The notes beneath the pieces were generated by a model, which worked only from the letters and a program-made list of their open reading frames with translations, did no database searches and was not told the DNA's origin. From positions 51,150,001 through 51,214,000 of the forward strand of contig JBITNC010000001.1 of assembly GCA_050084985.1 (NCBI GenBank): a stretch of 64,000 nucleotides of DNA. The letters run 5' to 3'. The position numbers and the translations under genes are program-made. This document shows, in pieces, positions 1 through 13,800 of this stretch. Positions within the stretch are counted from its first letter, which is position 1; the number at the start of each line of letters is the position of its first letter. The stretch comes from Nageia nagi. Taxonomy: Eukaryota > Pinophyta.

Positions 1-3000
1 AGATGATATACTACCAAATCTCCCTCATACATCTAAAGATTATAGAATTTCTTCCTAAGGAATTATTTTCTCTATAAATATTAATTAACACCAAATCAAT
101 AAGATATAGCTAGATTATACTCCTTCCTTTCAATTTTAGTCTCTCCCATTCTTCATCAAAAGTACTTTCTAGTTCTTTTTAGAGACAACACACCATAGAT
201 CTCTATCTATGAGAAGATCTTCCATCTTTAGCTTCCATAACTCAAAGATTTTTCATTAAATTTTTCAATATCAATCCTTAATTTAATTATAGATATTTTT
301 TTCTTCAAGATCTTTCTACATGGAATTCCCACTCTAGAAAATATTTTTTGAAATACCTAGAAACCCTAGATCCTCTTAAAACAAACTTAACCCTAGCAAT
401 AAAGGTGTCCATTTATGGCTTAAAAATCTTAGCTTTGATACTAGATGAAGAGTCTTATTTAAACCTATTCTAAAATTATAGTGTAGAAATAAATTTAATC
501 AAGAAACATCATAATCTCACAAACATAAGGAACATATGATGTTTACCCTAGTTCACCCAATGTTGGCTACTCCAACATATCAAGAGCTTCTCCTCCTTTT
601 ATATTATTGCTTACAATGAAAAATTCACCAAAAATGGCTCATTACTATGAATATATAGGAAAATCCTAAACCACAACATGTTATTAGAAAATAATGGGCT
701 AAACTAGACATCCTTGCATCAAAATGAAACCTTGGAAACCCCACCAATGTGATGTGTAAATAGGCAAATCTCAAGCAAATCCTAAAAAAACATTTCCTAG
801 TGGCATTACTCCTTAACCCAATGTATAATAATTCCTATACAAAGGATGGGACATATACAACAAGGAGGAGGTAAAGGTTGTAACACCCTTGTATCCTCTC
901 CCATGGAAGGTGGAAGATTCCCAAAAGGTTGGTTCTCCATGTTAAAAACATTGGGCAATGAAGACCTAGAACCAAGAGGTTGTTTAGCCTTAAATTATCA
1001 AAAAATATCTTCAATATAAGGATCACTTAGAAAGAGTTTCACCTCAAAAAGAGTTTCTCTTCAAAAAGGGGTTCATCATGGGCATTCTCCACATGATGTG
1101 GAGAACTAGGCTCACCATGCAAAGGGTTCCTACAAACACTTGCATGCAATTCTTTATAAACTTGGGAACCCTCTTGAAGAGGTGCATAGGAATCATGTCT
1201 AGATGGAGAAGATGGTACATAAGATGGTTGTGAAACATGAGGTTAATATGGATGGGAATTATTGGATTGATATTCCCTATCTTGTGTTCTTGTTTCAATA
1301 TGATTAATATAAGGTTCATTATCCATTTTATGGCTAAAAACAAGAACTTAAATAAATAATATTGCATAAAGAAAATATTCCCAGTGGTTCCAAATAAGAT
1401 AAAGAAAATAAATACTAAGACTAAGTGTTTTATTATGATCTTGATTTAGTGGATTCAAGGCTAAAACATACAACCCTAAGATGATGTTTTCAAGATAGCA
1501 ATCCTATATACAAGATAGCAATAGTGTGAAATATAGCAATGGTGATTATCTTATCTAATTATTTCTTATTTAATTAGGAAAATTAGTTTTTTAGTGAGAT
1601 TGATTTTAATATTCTTTGATCTCTTTTTTAATTTTCCTAGAGAGAACCTAGTTAAGTGTTATTGGGAAAGGATCAACCTTTAGGGGTGTGGAACATTTAA
1701 AGACTCAACTCATGTTGTCCACTCTAATCATGGCATTCAAATTAGTACTAGATAGTAGTGATGAAGTCTACATTCCTTAGCTCAATATTAGGCTCATGTG
1801 AGATTAATTCAAGTATGATAAAGTAAATATGATGCGTAACTATATGCATGAAAATGTAACTAATCTCCTCAATAATTTTCTTTTTATTTTAAAATAAAAG
1901 AACGCAACAATTTTAAAAAGGAAACACTCCCTCATAAGTATGATTTTTACTTCACTAATGCAAGAAATAAATTAAACTTTTACTTTTCCAATTTTTCTTT
2001 TTACAAGCAAAGTAAGATGAAAATAAATAGAATAGGTATCCTTAGGATGCATAGAGAACACAAATGCTAGTCTAAAGCATGAAAAAGGAGGGATACATGA
2101 TTAGGGGGATCCTGATCCAAGCTCCCATCATGTATAATACCTATTTTACAAGTTCTAATTCTAACCAATATGTTGTAGATAGGTTAGTAGTACCAACAAA
2201 TGGACTAATCAAATAGTCAACCAACTAATCACATTAATACCCAAATATTTTTAAAATTTAAGTATAAAAATGCTAAATAAAATAATAAGTGTACAACTTA
2301 GGAGTTTAAATATTGCTAGTGGACTATTGCCACATAGTTATAGGACCAAAAAACTATGATACTTTTAAAAGATGAAATAAACTACCTAAAATCCTAAGAT
2401 AACCTTAACTAGTATAAATAGGACTAATTGACAAAGAGGGACCAACAAGGTTAGAACTGACTGATAGATTTAAATGTTCAAACCCTAATCAGTTTATAGG
2501 AGATTGACTAGACTTTATTGACTAGTTTGTAAGAAATTGGTTAGCTTTTTATTAACTTTCCCAACTCTATATTTTTAGGGTTTGGTTGTGAGCATGTTGA
2601 GAAGGTTCCTTGAAATAATTAGTCTAATTCAGTACATGAAACTATCCAAAAATATGAAAAGAAATGATCAACTACAACACCCGAAAATAATGAAAGAGGG
2701 GTAAAAAAACTCCTCTATTATTACAAGTCTTGGACCAAGGGAGGTACCATCATAATCACCACTTTATAAGCCCTCTAAAAGATCCCACACCTTAAGCTCA
2801 AATATAAATAAGTGTGAGAAACCCAAGGGCCTTTGGATGCCTACTTTACAATATCTAAAATATTGCTTGCATATGATAAGAAAATGATAATAAGATAGGG
2901 TTAGAGATTTATCCTTTTTGTGAAGTAATCAAAATGCCAAATGACCTAGAAAATAAAGATTTATGGAGGTTTCTAAGCTCTAGGTTCTTAAGACCTTAGA

Positions 3001-3599
3001 GCTAAGCAAGATGTGACTTGTTTTCATATAAACCTCCAAGCTTTAAGTCAACAAGGGACTCAAAAATAGCTCAATGCCTATAATGTAAGCTAACATAAAA
3101 TCCAAAATAATTTTTCTACTGATTTAAATAAATTAAACTATTCTAGCTTAATTCTATAATAGATTAGCCTACAAATAGTAAAATACAATCATACATAAGT
3201 GGGTTAGAAGATGACCAAAAGGATATGATTCTATGCTCTTGGGTGACTTCTAAAGCATGCAAAAATACTTGAAATAATATTAGTCCCAACAAAAATAAAA
3301 ATCACATGAGTTTCCCCAATATTCCTTTATAATATGAGGATAAGAATTGCCTTTTTTCCTTGGAAGTGATGGGTTGAGCTCACATGGGAGGTAACAACTT
3401 GCAAAATTTAATGCACACAATGGAGAGAATGCTAAACATGCAAGAACTCACAAGATATCCATTGGTGATGTTATGAAATGATTTAAAACTAACATTTTTA
3501 TTTTGATAATGAAAATTTGTAGGTCGATTAGGGATAGGGTTTACTAAATAATAATGAGGGTATAAGTTATTAAAATTGATCGTGTGAATGCTATTGAGC
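1..3599. other. AT-rich intergenic DNA, no clear gene
   Basis: This stretch is AT-rich, dense in stop codons on both strands, and shows no domain I recognise. The only coding-like patch is the short minus-strand reading frame described separately at about 1036-1326. I see no LTR pair, terminal inverted repeats or tandem arrays here. Its right edge adjoins the poorly preserved start of Copia-1, so some of the last few hundred bases may belong to that element's 5' LTR. Confidence 0.5.
1036..1326 (-). pseudogene. Weak coding-like relic, unknown product
   Basis: Read on the minus strand from the ATG at 1326, this frame is rich in Pro, Ser, His and polar residues, starting MDNEPYINHIETR and passing through SYVPSSPSRHDSYAPLQ. 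One in-frame TAA follows residue 27, and a TGA closes the frame near 1036. A different frame over the same bases is open but translates to low-complexity hydrophobic sequence, so I think that one is the shadow. I do not recognise the family; a retroelement Gag remnant or a decayed host exon are both possible. No partner domain is visible on either side. Confidence 0.22.
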
Positions 3600-4078
3600 T
3601 AGATCAATGGGCTAATAGGATCATGATAAGATGCAAGTTAGGATAAATCATTGTGAGTTGCCTATGCTAGATGAATGAATAATTTTTAGGTGTTTACACC
3701 TAGCACCAAATGTAGTGTGCCCTAGTCACTAGGTTTAGTACACTTAGCACAATATGAAGTACACCTAGCTACTTTATACTAGGTGTAGAGCACCTATAAA
3801 TAGAGCTTAGTAGGCTAATTTTAGCATGCACAAGACTACAATTTTTATCTTCATTTTTAGACTAAATGTTGCTATTGTGGGCTAATATTTTACTTAGTAG
3901 TATCCTAGTATAATAGGGTAGATTTAGCATGTATTAATTTGCTTTTGGATTGGATTATAATATGTTGTGATCTTGCAACTTGAGTTTATATTTAGCATAA
4001 TCTATTTTCTAGGTTTTTCCAAAACCTATATATGTAATGATTTTATTTTTCAAATTAATGAAATTAGAATATTTCTCA
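3600..4078 (+). repeat. Copia-1 5' LTR (left edge approximate)
   Basis: The segment from about 3690 to 4078 aligns by eye with 7780-8166. Shared blocks include a TATA-like CTATAAATAGAGCTT near 3792, ACAATTTTTATCTTCATTTT near 3838, and AAAACCTATATATGTAATGA at 4021. It ends in CTCA just before the primer-binding site. The TATA motif would be the U3 promoter of the element. The first 100 or so bases cannot be matched confidently. Confidence 0.7.
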
Positions 4079-4199
4079 TAATTATATCAAAGCTTTAGGG
4101 AGATTTATTAGGTTACAGTTAGTGGGTACAATTGCAAGAATTTATTTTATTCATTCAATAGATTATCATCCATTATTTTTTTCATGTTGAGCAATATGG

Positions 4200-7100
4200 T
4201 TGTATAATCTACTAATTCCAAACTTTCATGGAGATAATTATGATTATTGGTATATCAAGATGAAGATATTACTCATAGGAAAGGGGCTATGGGATGTAGT
4301 TAAACAAGGATACAATGATCTAGCTAAATGGAGCACTCTTCTGGTCAATGATAAAATTGCTATGCACAAGGAAGAGGCCAACAATATTCAATAGTAAGAG
4401 GAAGAGGAAGGAGAGGAGTTTCCCATGGAAGAGGTAGAGGTGGCTTGAATGTATGGGGAGATAAGCAAAACTAATAATGTTACTACTATAAAACATTTGG
4501 GCACTATGAGTGGGAGTGTAAAGCTAAGATTGCCTAAGAAGGAACAAGTACATCCCATTATGGAGAAGAGGAAGATACTTCCAATTTGTTTTTTTCTTAT
4601 GGGAAGAAAAATGGGAATCTCAATGAAACTTGGATTTTTGATACTTGTGCTTCTAATAAAATAAGATTTTCTAAATTCAATGGAAAACTCTTTCAAATAT
4701 AAGATAAAGCTTGGAGATGACAATACATTGATTGTGGAAGGCATGGGAACCATGGAGGTCCAAATTGTCAAAGAATGCACCAAGAATATAAATAACATCT
4801 AATATACTCTTAATATCAAACACAATTGTCTAAATGTATGAAAAATTATGGAGAAAAGCTATAAGTTTATTTTTGATTATGGAATGTGTGTAATCTATGA
4901 TAAGAACAACCGTCATAGGATGGTCATTACAATTTCAATGACCAAGAATAGATTATTTCTATAAAAATTCAAAGGATATTATGCTCAACTAGCAAATATA
5001 GTCATGGAGAACAAGATTTGGTTTTGGCATATGAGATATGGTCATATAAGTTACCCAAGTTTGAAATAATTGATATATTAATAAATGGTCCATGGGATGT
5101 CCAAAATTGAAGAAGATAAGACAATGTGTGAAGGATGTGTTTGGAAAAGTACTCATGGATGAATTTTCCTAGAGACCAAGCTTAGAGAGCTTTGTATCCC
5201 CTCCAATTGGTGCATTTTGATATTTTTGATCCCATAAACACAAAGTATTGGTAAGAACTCCTAATTTCATACTTTCATAGATGATTGTACAAGGGTGTGT
5301 TGGATTTATTTGCTAACTTCTAAGGATCAAGATTTTAACTATTTTAAATATTTTAAAACTCATTTGGAAAAGCAAAATGAATGTATTGTGAAGTGTTTAA
5401 GGATTGATAAACAAGGGGAGTTTTTATCCAATGAATTCCTCAAGTTTTACAAGGATTATAGAATAAAGATGCAACTCATAACTTCCTATACTCCATAACA
5501 AAATGATGTATTAGAGATAAAGAATCAGACCATAGTGAAGATAGAAAGGAGTATGTTACAAAGCAAATACTTGAGCAATATGTATTATGCTGATGCAATA
5601 AGGATAATGGTATACATCTTGAATATAAGTCCAACTTCAAGCTTAGACAACATCACACCTTATGAGGCATGGTATTAGAAAAAACCTAATGTTAAGCATT
5701 TTATATTTTTTGGTTATCTTGCTTGTGCTCACATTCCTAAATAAAATAGAAGAAATTTAGATCCTAAAAGTCAAGTATGTATTTTTCTTTGCTATTGTAA
5801 GAAAAAAAAAAAGATAGATTGTATAATCCAAAAGACTATAAGGTTATTGTGCATAAAGATCTATTTTTTTATGAACGGGGAGAATGGGGTCATCAAAAGC
5901 TTATTGATGATCATAAATCCAATGAAGATAATTCCTCTAAAGTGTATCTTTTTCATTAGACTAGTAAAGAATAGTCTTCAGTTTCCAAGGTACAAGAAGC
6001 AAAGCAATGTAAGAGAGCACCTCAAACACATCCATCTAACCAAATGTTGAATCAAAATTTCTTAAGGAGATTCATAAGGAGCCAAGCAAATGAACTTGAT
6101 CAAGTTATAAAAAGGTTTGAAAAATTGAATATATATGATGATGAGGATAATCATGAACCCAAAGGTGATGTAGTTAACTATGATTTATTAACTAATATAG
6201 AAATTGAACCATCTAACTATGATAAATCTTGCACTAATGATTTGTGGTTAAGGGCTATAGAGAAAGAGATGTCTTACATAAATAGGAATGATAGTTGGGA
6301 GCTTCCCAAAGGTAAGAATCATGTTGGATACAAATGGATTTATAAGACCAAATACAATGCTGATGGAAGCATTAAGAGATACAAGGAAAGGCTTGTAGCA
6401 AAGGGATTCACCTAATGTTATTGCATCGATTATGAAGAGATATTTTCTCCAATATCAAGATAAGAGAAAATTCAATTGGTTCTTTCCTTGGCTAGTCAAA
6501 AAGTTTGGATAGTGAATCATATAGATGTAAAAAGTGCATTCATTAATAGCTATTTGTATGAAGAGGTATATGTGCAACAAACTCAAGGCCTTGAGGTATA
6601 AGGGAGTGAAAATATTATGTATAAAATAAAGAAGGCCTTGTATGACCTCAAGAAAGATCCAAGATCTTAGTATGCAAAGATTGATGGTTACTTCCATAAA
6701 TATAATTTCACAAGAAGAAAGAATGAGCCTACTCTCTACATCATGAACAAAGATCAAGATATCCTACTTGTGTGTTTGTATGTTAATGATCTAATCTATA
6801 TTGGTAGTTGTGTAAAATTGAATGATGATTTCAAGGCCTTTATGATGTAAGAATTTGAGATGAAAGGTCTTAGAGTGATGAACTATTTCCTTACCATGGA
6901 GGTAACTCAAAGAAAAGGTGATATATTCATTTTTCAATCCAAATATGCTCATGACATGTGAAATAAGTATGTCATGGATGAATGTCAACCACTTTCCACT
7001 CAAATAGTTCATGGAAAGTTATTATGTAGAGAAGCCTAGTTGGGAGCTTGATGTTTCTCACCAACACCAGGCTAGATATTGCTCATCTTATCTCACTTGT

Positions 7101-7400
7101 GTTTGGGTGATCCTACTAAAAAATATATGATGGAAACCAAGATTATTTTGAGGTATGTGAAATCCATATTAAACTTTGGAATACACTACTACAAGCATGA
7201 TGAGGTAAAACTTTGTGGATATAGTGATTTTGGATGGGGAAGTAACTTGGATGATAGAAATTCTACATCTAAATATTATTTGAACCTTGGTTTTGGACTC
7301 ATCTCATGGAGTTCAAATAAGCAACCACTATTGCTCTTTCATATACTAAAGCAAAGTATATTACAATCATAAGATCTAGTTCCCAAGTATTATGGTTATG
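4200..7400 (+). pseudogene. Copia-1 gag-pol pseudogene
   Basis: Remnants of one Copia polyprotein are spread over several frames. Gag opens near 4200 with LLIPNFHGDNYDYWYIKMK, the usual start of the Copia Gag N-terminal domain. A protease-like WIFDTCASNK lies near 4630, where the catalytic DTG has become DTC. The HHCC zinc region runs about 5025-5150 (CEGC), and an integrase core remnant is at 5295-5498. RT starts about 6235 (WIYKTKYNADGSIKRYKERL) and its active-site box near 6777 reads YVND instead of YVDD. RNase H is at 7079-7372 (GYSDFGWGSNLDDRNSTSKY). With changed protease and RT catalytic residues plus stops, it cannot make functional enzymes. Confidence 0.82.
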
Positions 7401-7684
7401 AAACATTTTGGAGGAACATAATGAGAGACAAAGTGGTATTAATACTTTTTATATGATAACCAAAGTACCATCCAATAAGCATATAATCTAGTCCATCATA
7501 GTAGATTCAAAGATTTTGAAATGAAGTATTACTCCATCTAATAGACGGTAGAGGACATAATCAAACTAAGACATTCCAACACCTTGTATAATATTGCATA
7601 TATATTCACTAAAGGAGTTGATAAAACTCAATTTCTAAAGATGAGAATCCTATTAGTGAGTCCCCTCAGCATAAAGGGAGATAA

Positions 7685-8166
7685 TATTGGAAACTTAACT
7701 TATTTCTTAAGGTCTAGGATTGAGTTTCCCGAGTTTTCTAGCTTTTTGTTCATAGGCATAGTATGCCTACCAACCTATTCCCCAGACATAGTATACTTAG
7801 GAGCTTCTTCCCCACATGCACTATGCCTAGCACTAGGTGTATCGCATAGAGATCCTTTGTACTAGGCACATTGCACTTATAAATAGATCTTATAAGGCTA
7901 ATTTTAACAAATGTAGGGCTACAATTTTTATCTTCATTTTTAGATTAGGTGTTATTATTTTGGACTGATATTTCATCTAGTTATCTCCTAATATGATAGG
8001 GTATATTTATCATGTATTAGTTTTCTTTTAGATTGCATTATAACAAGTTGTAATCATGCAACTTGAGTCTATATTTAGTACAATCTATTTCTAGGTTTGT
8101 CCAAAACCTATATATGTAATGATTTCATTATTTCAAATCAATCAAAGTGGAATAATTTCTATTTCA
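7685..8166 (+). repeat. Copia-1 3' LTR
   Basis: Begins TATTGGAAAC directly after the polypurine tract; the original start was probably TGTTGG, with G changed to A. It aligns with the 5' LTR from the TATA region (ATAAATAG at 7870) to ATATATGTAATGATTT at 8110. The end is set at the CA of TATTTCA by analogy with the 5' copy. Identity is low (well under 90% by eye), so the insertion is old. Confidence 0.72.
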
Positions 8167-9659
8167 TTACCCAATAATACATGTTTATATTTATCTAGAA
8201 CATAATCTATGAATAATTCTTTGTGAGGGAATGTATGGAAGAAAGAATTAGAGTTAATTATCGAATAATCATTATTTCTATCAAGAGATAAAATAAGTAT
8301 ATCTTGTATAATTTCACAAGCAATATTTTCTTCTTGATTGTACCTTTATTTTCATCACCTTCCTTTCCATCACCCTTTCTTGACCAACACTCCCTAATAT
8401 GGCCACCCTATTTCCCATAATATACCAACACACTATGTTTCCTTTACTCTTTAATTTGGATCTCTCTTTGGATTTGCATCATTGTTTACTCTTATCTCTT
8501 TCTCATGTTATTCCTCTATTTTGGTAGTATAGGAGCTTGAATAACTTATCATTAGACTCTTTCACACTCTTCATTTTGCCTCCAATTTTGAAAGTTTTCA
8601 AATAGTCCTAATTGTTAAACTTTTATACAAAGTTTTTCATTGAATGTATTTATCATTGTATCTTAGTTCTTTATTTTACATACTTTTAAATAAATAAATC
8701 TAATTTATTAAACAAGAAATAATTCAATTCAAATTTATAAGATCAACTACCTTTAACAAATGAATATAGAAGATCTATCATCGAGTTGGATAGTATTCCT
8801 AGGTTGAAGTTTAATAGTAGTTACTAATTTTTTCATTTACATAATTTGAGATATACGTAATCATTTCCCTCCTTAATCACTCATAAATATATATGTCCCT
8901 TATCAAATAAATTTATCTCATTTTTTCATTTGCATGATGTTTTATAGGCATGTTTATATTTCTATTATTAAAAAGGGATACAAAACACACTTGGTGTAAA
9001 TGAGGTACTCCTTTATGTCTTTGCATACATGTAGCTTAATACATGCATAATTATCCATGTATATTTCTTACACATATAAACTATTATTTTTCTTATTTCT
9101 ACTAAGAATCAATAATAAGAAAATAACTTAGAATATTTTCCTTCCTTCTATTACATTTGCATGCAAAGTGATTGATAAAAATATGTTATTCCCTAATATT
9201 GCATATAAGATCACTAGTTTGGCCACTCTTTCTTTCTCTTTATATCTTTTGATACCATGAAAAAAAGATGCAAAATCTTATTTCCATTTTGTTTCTCTAC
9301 TATTTGATTTCCTATTAACATAAATGTGTTCATTCATGATAACATGTATGCAAAGTATTTTATACCTCATCTTGAAGAAGTGAAAATTCAACTAGCAAAT
9401 TTCTCCTCCAAAAAATATAAAATTTTAAAGATTGAAAGTAAAAAAAAAAAAATTAAAGAAAATATTATTCTCTCCTTTTCCATTGATGTTATTGTATCAT
9501 CATTATAGATGATGAATCATCCACTATAATTATTAAGTATAATTTTAAATATTTAATTCAGAGGACCTACTCCTTAAATTACATGTGTTTATACTTCTAA
9601 AAGATCTAAGAACATCCACTAATCTTGAACTTATTATTTAGTAATGACCATTTAGGGTA
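8167..9659. other. AT-rich spacer, nothing recognised
   Basis: Very AT-rich sequence with homopolymer runs. The open frames are short and low in complexity (for example 9326-9508, lysine-rich at its end), and none resembles a known protein. It ends at the 5-bp target site ATAAA of Copia-2. The original locus continues at 26846. Confidence 0.5.
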
Positions 9660-9664
9660 ATAAA
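9660..9664. repeat. Copia-2 target-site duplication, left copy
   Basis: ATAAA directly outside the left LTR; the identical ATAAA is at 26841-26845 outside the right LTR. A 5-bp duplication is the normal footprint of Copia integrase. Confidence 0.85.
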
Positions 9665-10155
9665 TGAAGGGATTGAAATAAAATATAAACAACCCTATAT
9701 TACCAAAAGCTCACAAATCACATGTAACAAACTCACAAAGCAATCTCACAAATATAACTTAAGATATAAGTGGTTCTTCCAACTAGGAGTACATCCACTA
9801 ACTAGATCTTACTTCATTCAAAAATATGAACTCTTACAAATCTCTTAATCTCATCTCTTAGACACTATCCTCTAGCATAAATTTACTCCACAAATTGGTA
9901 TGTAATCACAAAGAGGGAGCCTTCTATTTATAGGCCAAAATCCTTCTTTGGATCATCCTTTTACCCAATGTAAAAAGGTATGACATGCAACTCCTTTTTA
10001 TCCAAGGGGCATGCTCATGACATAGAATGTAGGACAAGTTACATTATCATATTCACTTAAATACTTAAGGTATCAAATGATATCCTTAATTATTAATGAA
10101 CTTACATAGAAGATTATTACAAAACCCTTACAATAATGCATTATACATTCCAACA
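9665..10155 (-). repeat. Copia-2 left LTR (3' LTR of element)
   Basis: 491 bp. Plus-strand start TGAAGGGATTG, end ATTCCAACA, so on the element's own strand it starts TGTTGGAAT and ends CA. A TATA box (CTATAAATAGAAGG on the minus strand) lies at about 9922-9934. The near-palindrome ACTTAAGG...CCTTAA at 10063-10088 is shared with other LTRs of this lineage. Confidence 0.88.
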
Positions 10156-10619
10156 CTCTCTATTAATGCAATATTGGGATAGAGCAAATAAGAGAGAAGA
10201 AAGAGAAAAAGTAAGAGAGTTCTCCTTCAGACAGATGCAATAGAGATGAGAACTTTTTACATATTTGTGAAGTGATAAATATCTAGTTTGAGACTCACTA
10301 TTTTGCTAAATATAATCATTAACCACAACCAATTTTAATATGCATGAAGTAGTCATCCAACTAGAAGTCATGAAGAGTCTCTAAGAGCCTGCATATCCAA
10401 AGTGACCTACAATCTCAAAGGAACCTATAGGTCATAAGTAGCTTAAATAATAAGATTAGTTAAATGCAACATATTCATATCAATAAGGATAAATGAATCA
10501 CACAAATACCATATTGAACTAATCAATGGTGCACTATAAGTCATCATGAAGATGCCAAGCCAAAAAACTCATAGTCACCTATTGTATATAAAACATGTGT
10601 TGATTATCATTACAAAATA

Positions 10620-10790
10620 GAGCATGACAAAAGAATGCACATATGAGTTCCTCACATATGGATAATTAAACAGTGTCAAAAGACACATAAGAGTTCCTCA
10701 CATATGGATAATTAAATAGTGCCAATATTTTTCCCTAAAACTTTTGTACAACTTCCTCATGCAGAGCAAACTTACCATGAAGGTGTATAA
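10620..10790. repeat. Copia-2 3' minisatellite (short)
   Basis: Two near copies of a unit containing AGTTCCTCACATATGGATAA (about 10647 and 10690) are followed by a third, diverged unit with CTTCCTCATGCAGAGCAAAC. It lies between the end of pol and the 3' LTR. The same position carries a related array in Copia-3, -4, -5 and -6. Confidence 0.6.
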
Positions 10791-10876
10791 GAAAATCAAC
10801 ACTATACAGCATAAAATCCTCCTAAGGTTGAAGTTGTCATCACAAATATGAATTCAACATAAGAATTAAAACTTCA

Positions 10877-13800
10877 CTTCACCTTGAGGGTAACTTCATC
10901 AACCTAATAGCATCCCTAAGCTATAGAATTGAGTTTCTAAGAGGGGATTATTTAATAAATCAATGGAGTTCAAGGTGGATGGATAATACTTTAGTTGTGT
11001 GATACCATTAAGAACCTTCTCTATGATAAAATGGGCCTAGATTTTCATATGTTTTGTTCTCTTGATGAAACATAAGATTCTTAGCCAAAGAAATAGTCAA
11101 ATGATTATATGAAGAAATCAAAGATGAGCTAACTTGTTCATACCTAATTTCTTTGAAAATATGCCTTATCCAAATAGCTTATTAGGTTGCAATAGACATA
11201 GCATGGTATTCAACTTTTATGGTGGAAAAGGAAATAGTAGAATACTTCTTGGAAGCTCAAGCGATAGCACTTGAACCAATGCTAATAAACATACACAGAG
11301 ATTGATTTTCTATTATCTTTATCTCTCCTATAATTAGAATTTGATAAACTTGAGAGAACAAACAAGGCCAACTTAGAATATTTGAGAGCAAGATCCTTCA
11401 TCCTTGCAACATACCTCAATATTTTCTCAATAGTATTGAGATGCTCAACATATGATTTTTACATTAATCATTCCATCAAATTCACTACAAAGGTAATATT
11501 TGGTCTAAAAATAGTCAAATAAAAAAGACTATAAATTAATTGCTTATAAGATGTAGCATCAACCAACTAAAAGTTGAAGCTTAAAGAAATAGACATTCTA
11601 GAAGATACTAGGATCATATCATATCTACACTCCTCCATTTCAAACTTTTGCAAGATATCTAATATATACTTAGATTGATTAAGATAAGTACAATCCTTGT
11701 ATTGATACACTTGTATTCTAAGATAGTAGTGCAAGAGACCAAGATCAATCATTTCATATATTGCTTTAAGTTTAGATATGCACTCTTGAATGATTTCATC
11801 ATTATTCTCAATAATTAAAAGATCATCTACATAAAGGAGAATCAAAACTATATCTTTTCTTTGAATGAGAACATATAAATCAAAGTTTGAAAAGCACTTG
11901 GAGAAACTAATGTCTACAAAATACCCTAAAATCTTCCTGTACTAGGCTCTAGATGTTTGTTTAAGTCTATATAATGACTTTTTTAGCTTGCACACAAAGA
12001 ACTCTTTGCCTTCCAAAATGAACCCTTATGGTTGATTTATGAAGATTTCCACATCTAAATCACTATTAATAAATGCACTCTTGATTTCAAGTTGAAAAAC
12101 TTTTCATCCTTGAGTTGCAACAAGAGCAAGGATAATTCTTTTAGTAGGTATCTTTACCATAAGAGTAGAGGTTTCTTCATAATCTACATTATATTTTTGA
12201 GCAAAACCTTTAGCTACTAACCTTGTCTTGTATTTTTCAATATCCCCAATAGAATTATACTTTACCTTATAGATCTACTTATTATCAATTACATTTGTAT
12301 CACTGGAATAAGAAACCAAATCTCAAATTTTATTTTTCATAACCACCTCATACTCTATTTTCATGGCTTCCATCTAGCACTTTTTCTTTGAAGCTTCTTT
12401 GAAGGATGAGGGTTCATGATTGTTATCAATTTTGGTAAATAAAAATTTATTTAAGGTCATACTCTTTATTACCCTTTGAGTTGGAGTGTTTTGGTCCTAA
12501 GGTGACTTAACTATATCAATATCCAACCAAATAGGAGCAACTAATGAGTCATTTGGATCATCAACATACTCATTAAAAGTAAATTCTTCAAAATGTTCAT
12601 CGAGCTTTACATCCTTTGAAATGAACACTACTTTTTTAGGATGTAGAGTAAAGCCTGTAACCTCTATGTTAATTGTCATAACCCATAAAGATGCATTTTT
12701 TAGCTATTTTGTCTAACTTTTTCATTTTCTAAGAAATATTGTAGGATAATGCTTCACAACCAAACACCTTAAGGTAAGAAATGTTAAATTTTCTTCTTGA
12801 CCATGTCTCAAAAGGAGTTTTACCCTAAATAACTTTTGTGGGACACCTATTCAAGGTGTAAATAGTAGTATTCATAGCTTCAACCTACAAGAAAATAGGA
12901 AGATTACCCAACATGTATCTATCCATTTTTATAATTATTCTATTTTATTTTTTCAATAATATCATTCTGTTAAGGAGTGTAAGGAATCGTAAACTACCTC
13001 TTGATTCCATACTTAGCATAATAGTCATTGAACTCGTTAATATTATATTCTCTCTCATTATTTGATCTCAACATCTTTATTTTAAGGTTAGTTTGATTCT
13101 CAATAAAGGCCTTAAAAAATTTAAAACTCTCAAAAATTTGATCTTTGTACTCAAGTAGATACCCAAAGGTCATCTTACTAAAATCATTAATTAAGGTTAA
13201 GATGTAAGATGCTCCTTCAAGCAACTTAGCTTGAAATGAACCCATCAAATTTGAATGCACAAGTTGAAGTGGTTGAGATGCTCTTGTTGTCTTATCTTTT
13301 TCAAAATTTTACCTATGCATCTTATCAAGGATGCACTTCTCACATAGACTAATTGAAGGTGAAATTGAAAAAAAACCTTCCATAAGTTTTTAGTCTTTCA
13401 TGATTTGAATACTCTTATGGTTAAGGTTCCCTAAACATTGATTCCAAAGATTACTTTTAAAACATATACTAGTAGTAAGACATATCTTTGTTGGAACTTG
13501 ATCCACAATGTATAGATCATCTTTCACTGATCCTTTAACCAATGTGATAATTCTTTTCTTAATGCACTAGGATTGAGAGTTGAACTCAAATGAGTACCTT
13601 TTTCTAGCAACTTAGATCATGAAAAGAAGGTTCATCCTAATCTTAAGAACATAAAACATATTATTGAGAACCTTCCTATGAATCAATACACTTCCAATGC
13701 CTTGGAATTCAAGGATAAAGTTATCACCTATCATAATTGAATCTTTTCTATACTTGTGAAAGTTCTTAAACTTATCCTTTTCAAATCATAGGTGATTAGT

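Larger units (their letters stand above)
3600..8166 (+). mobile_element. Copia-1: degenerate Ty1/Copia LTR retrotransposon
   Basis: Plus-strand Copia element of about 4.6 kb. Two related LTRs flank remnants in canonical Copia order: Gag, protease, integrase, RT, RNase H. The primer-binding site at about 4082-4094 reads TTATATCAAAGC, a decayed form of the usual TGGTATCAGAGC complementary to initiator methionine tRNA. The polypurine tract is AAAGGGAGATAA at 7673-7684, directly before the 3' LTR. Coding is broken by many stops and frameshifts, so it is not autonomous. Its LTRs and protein differ from the minus-strand Copia lineage elsewhere in the window, so it is a separate family. The left boundary is approximate because the first part of the 5' LTR has diverged too far for me to place. 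Confidence 0.85.
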
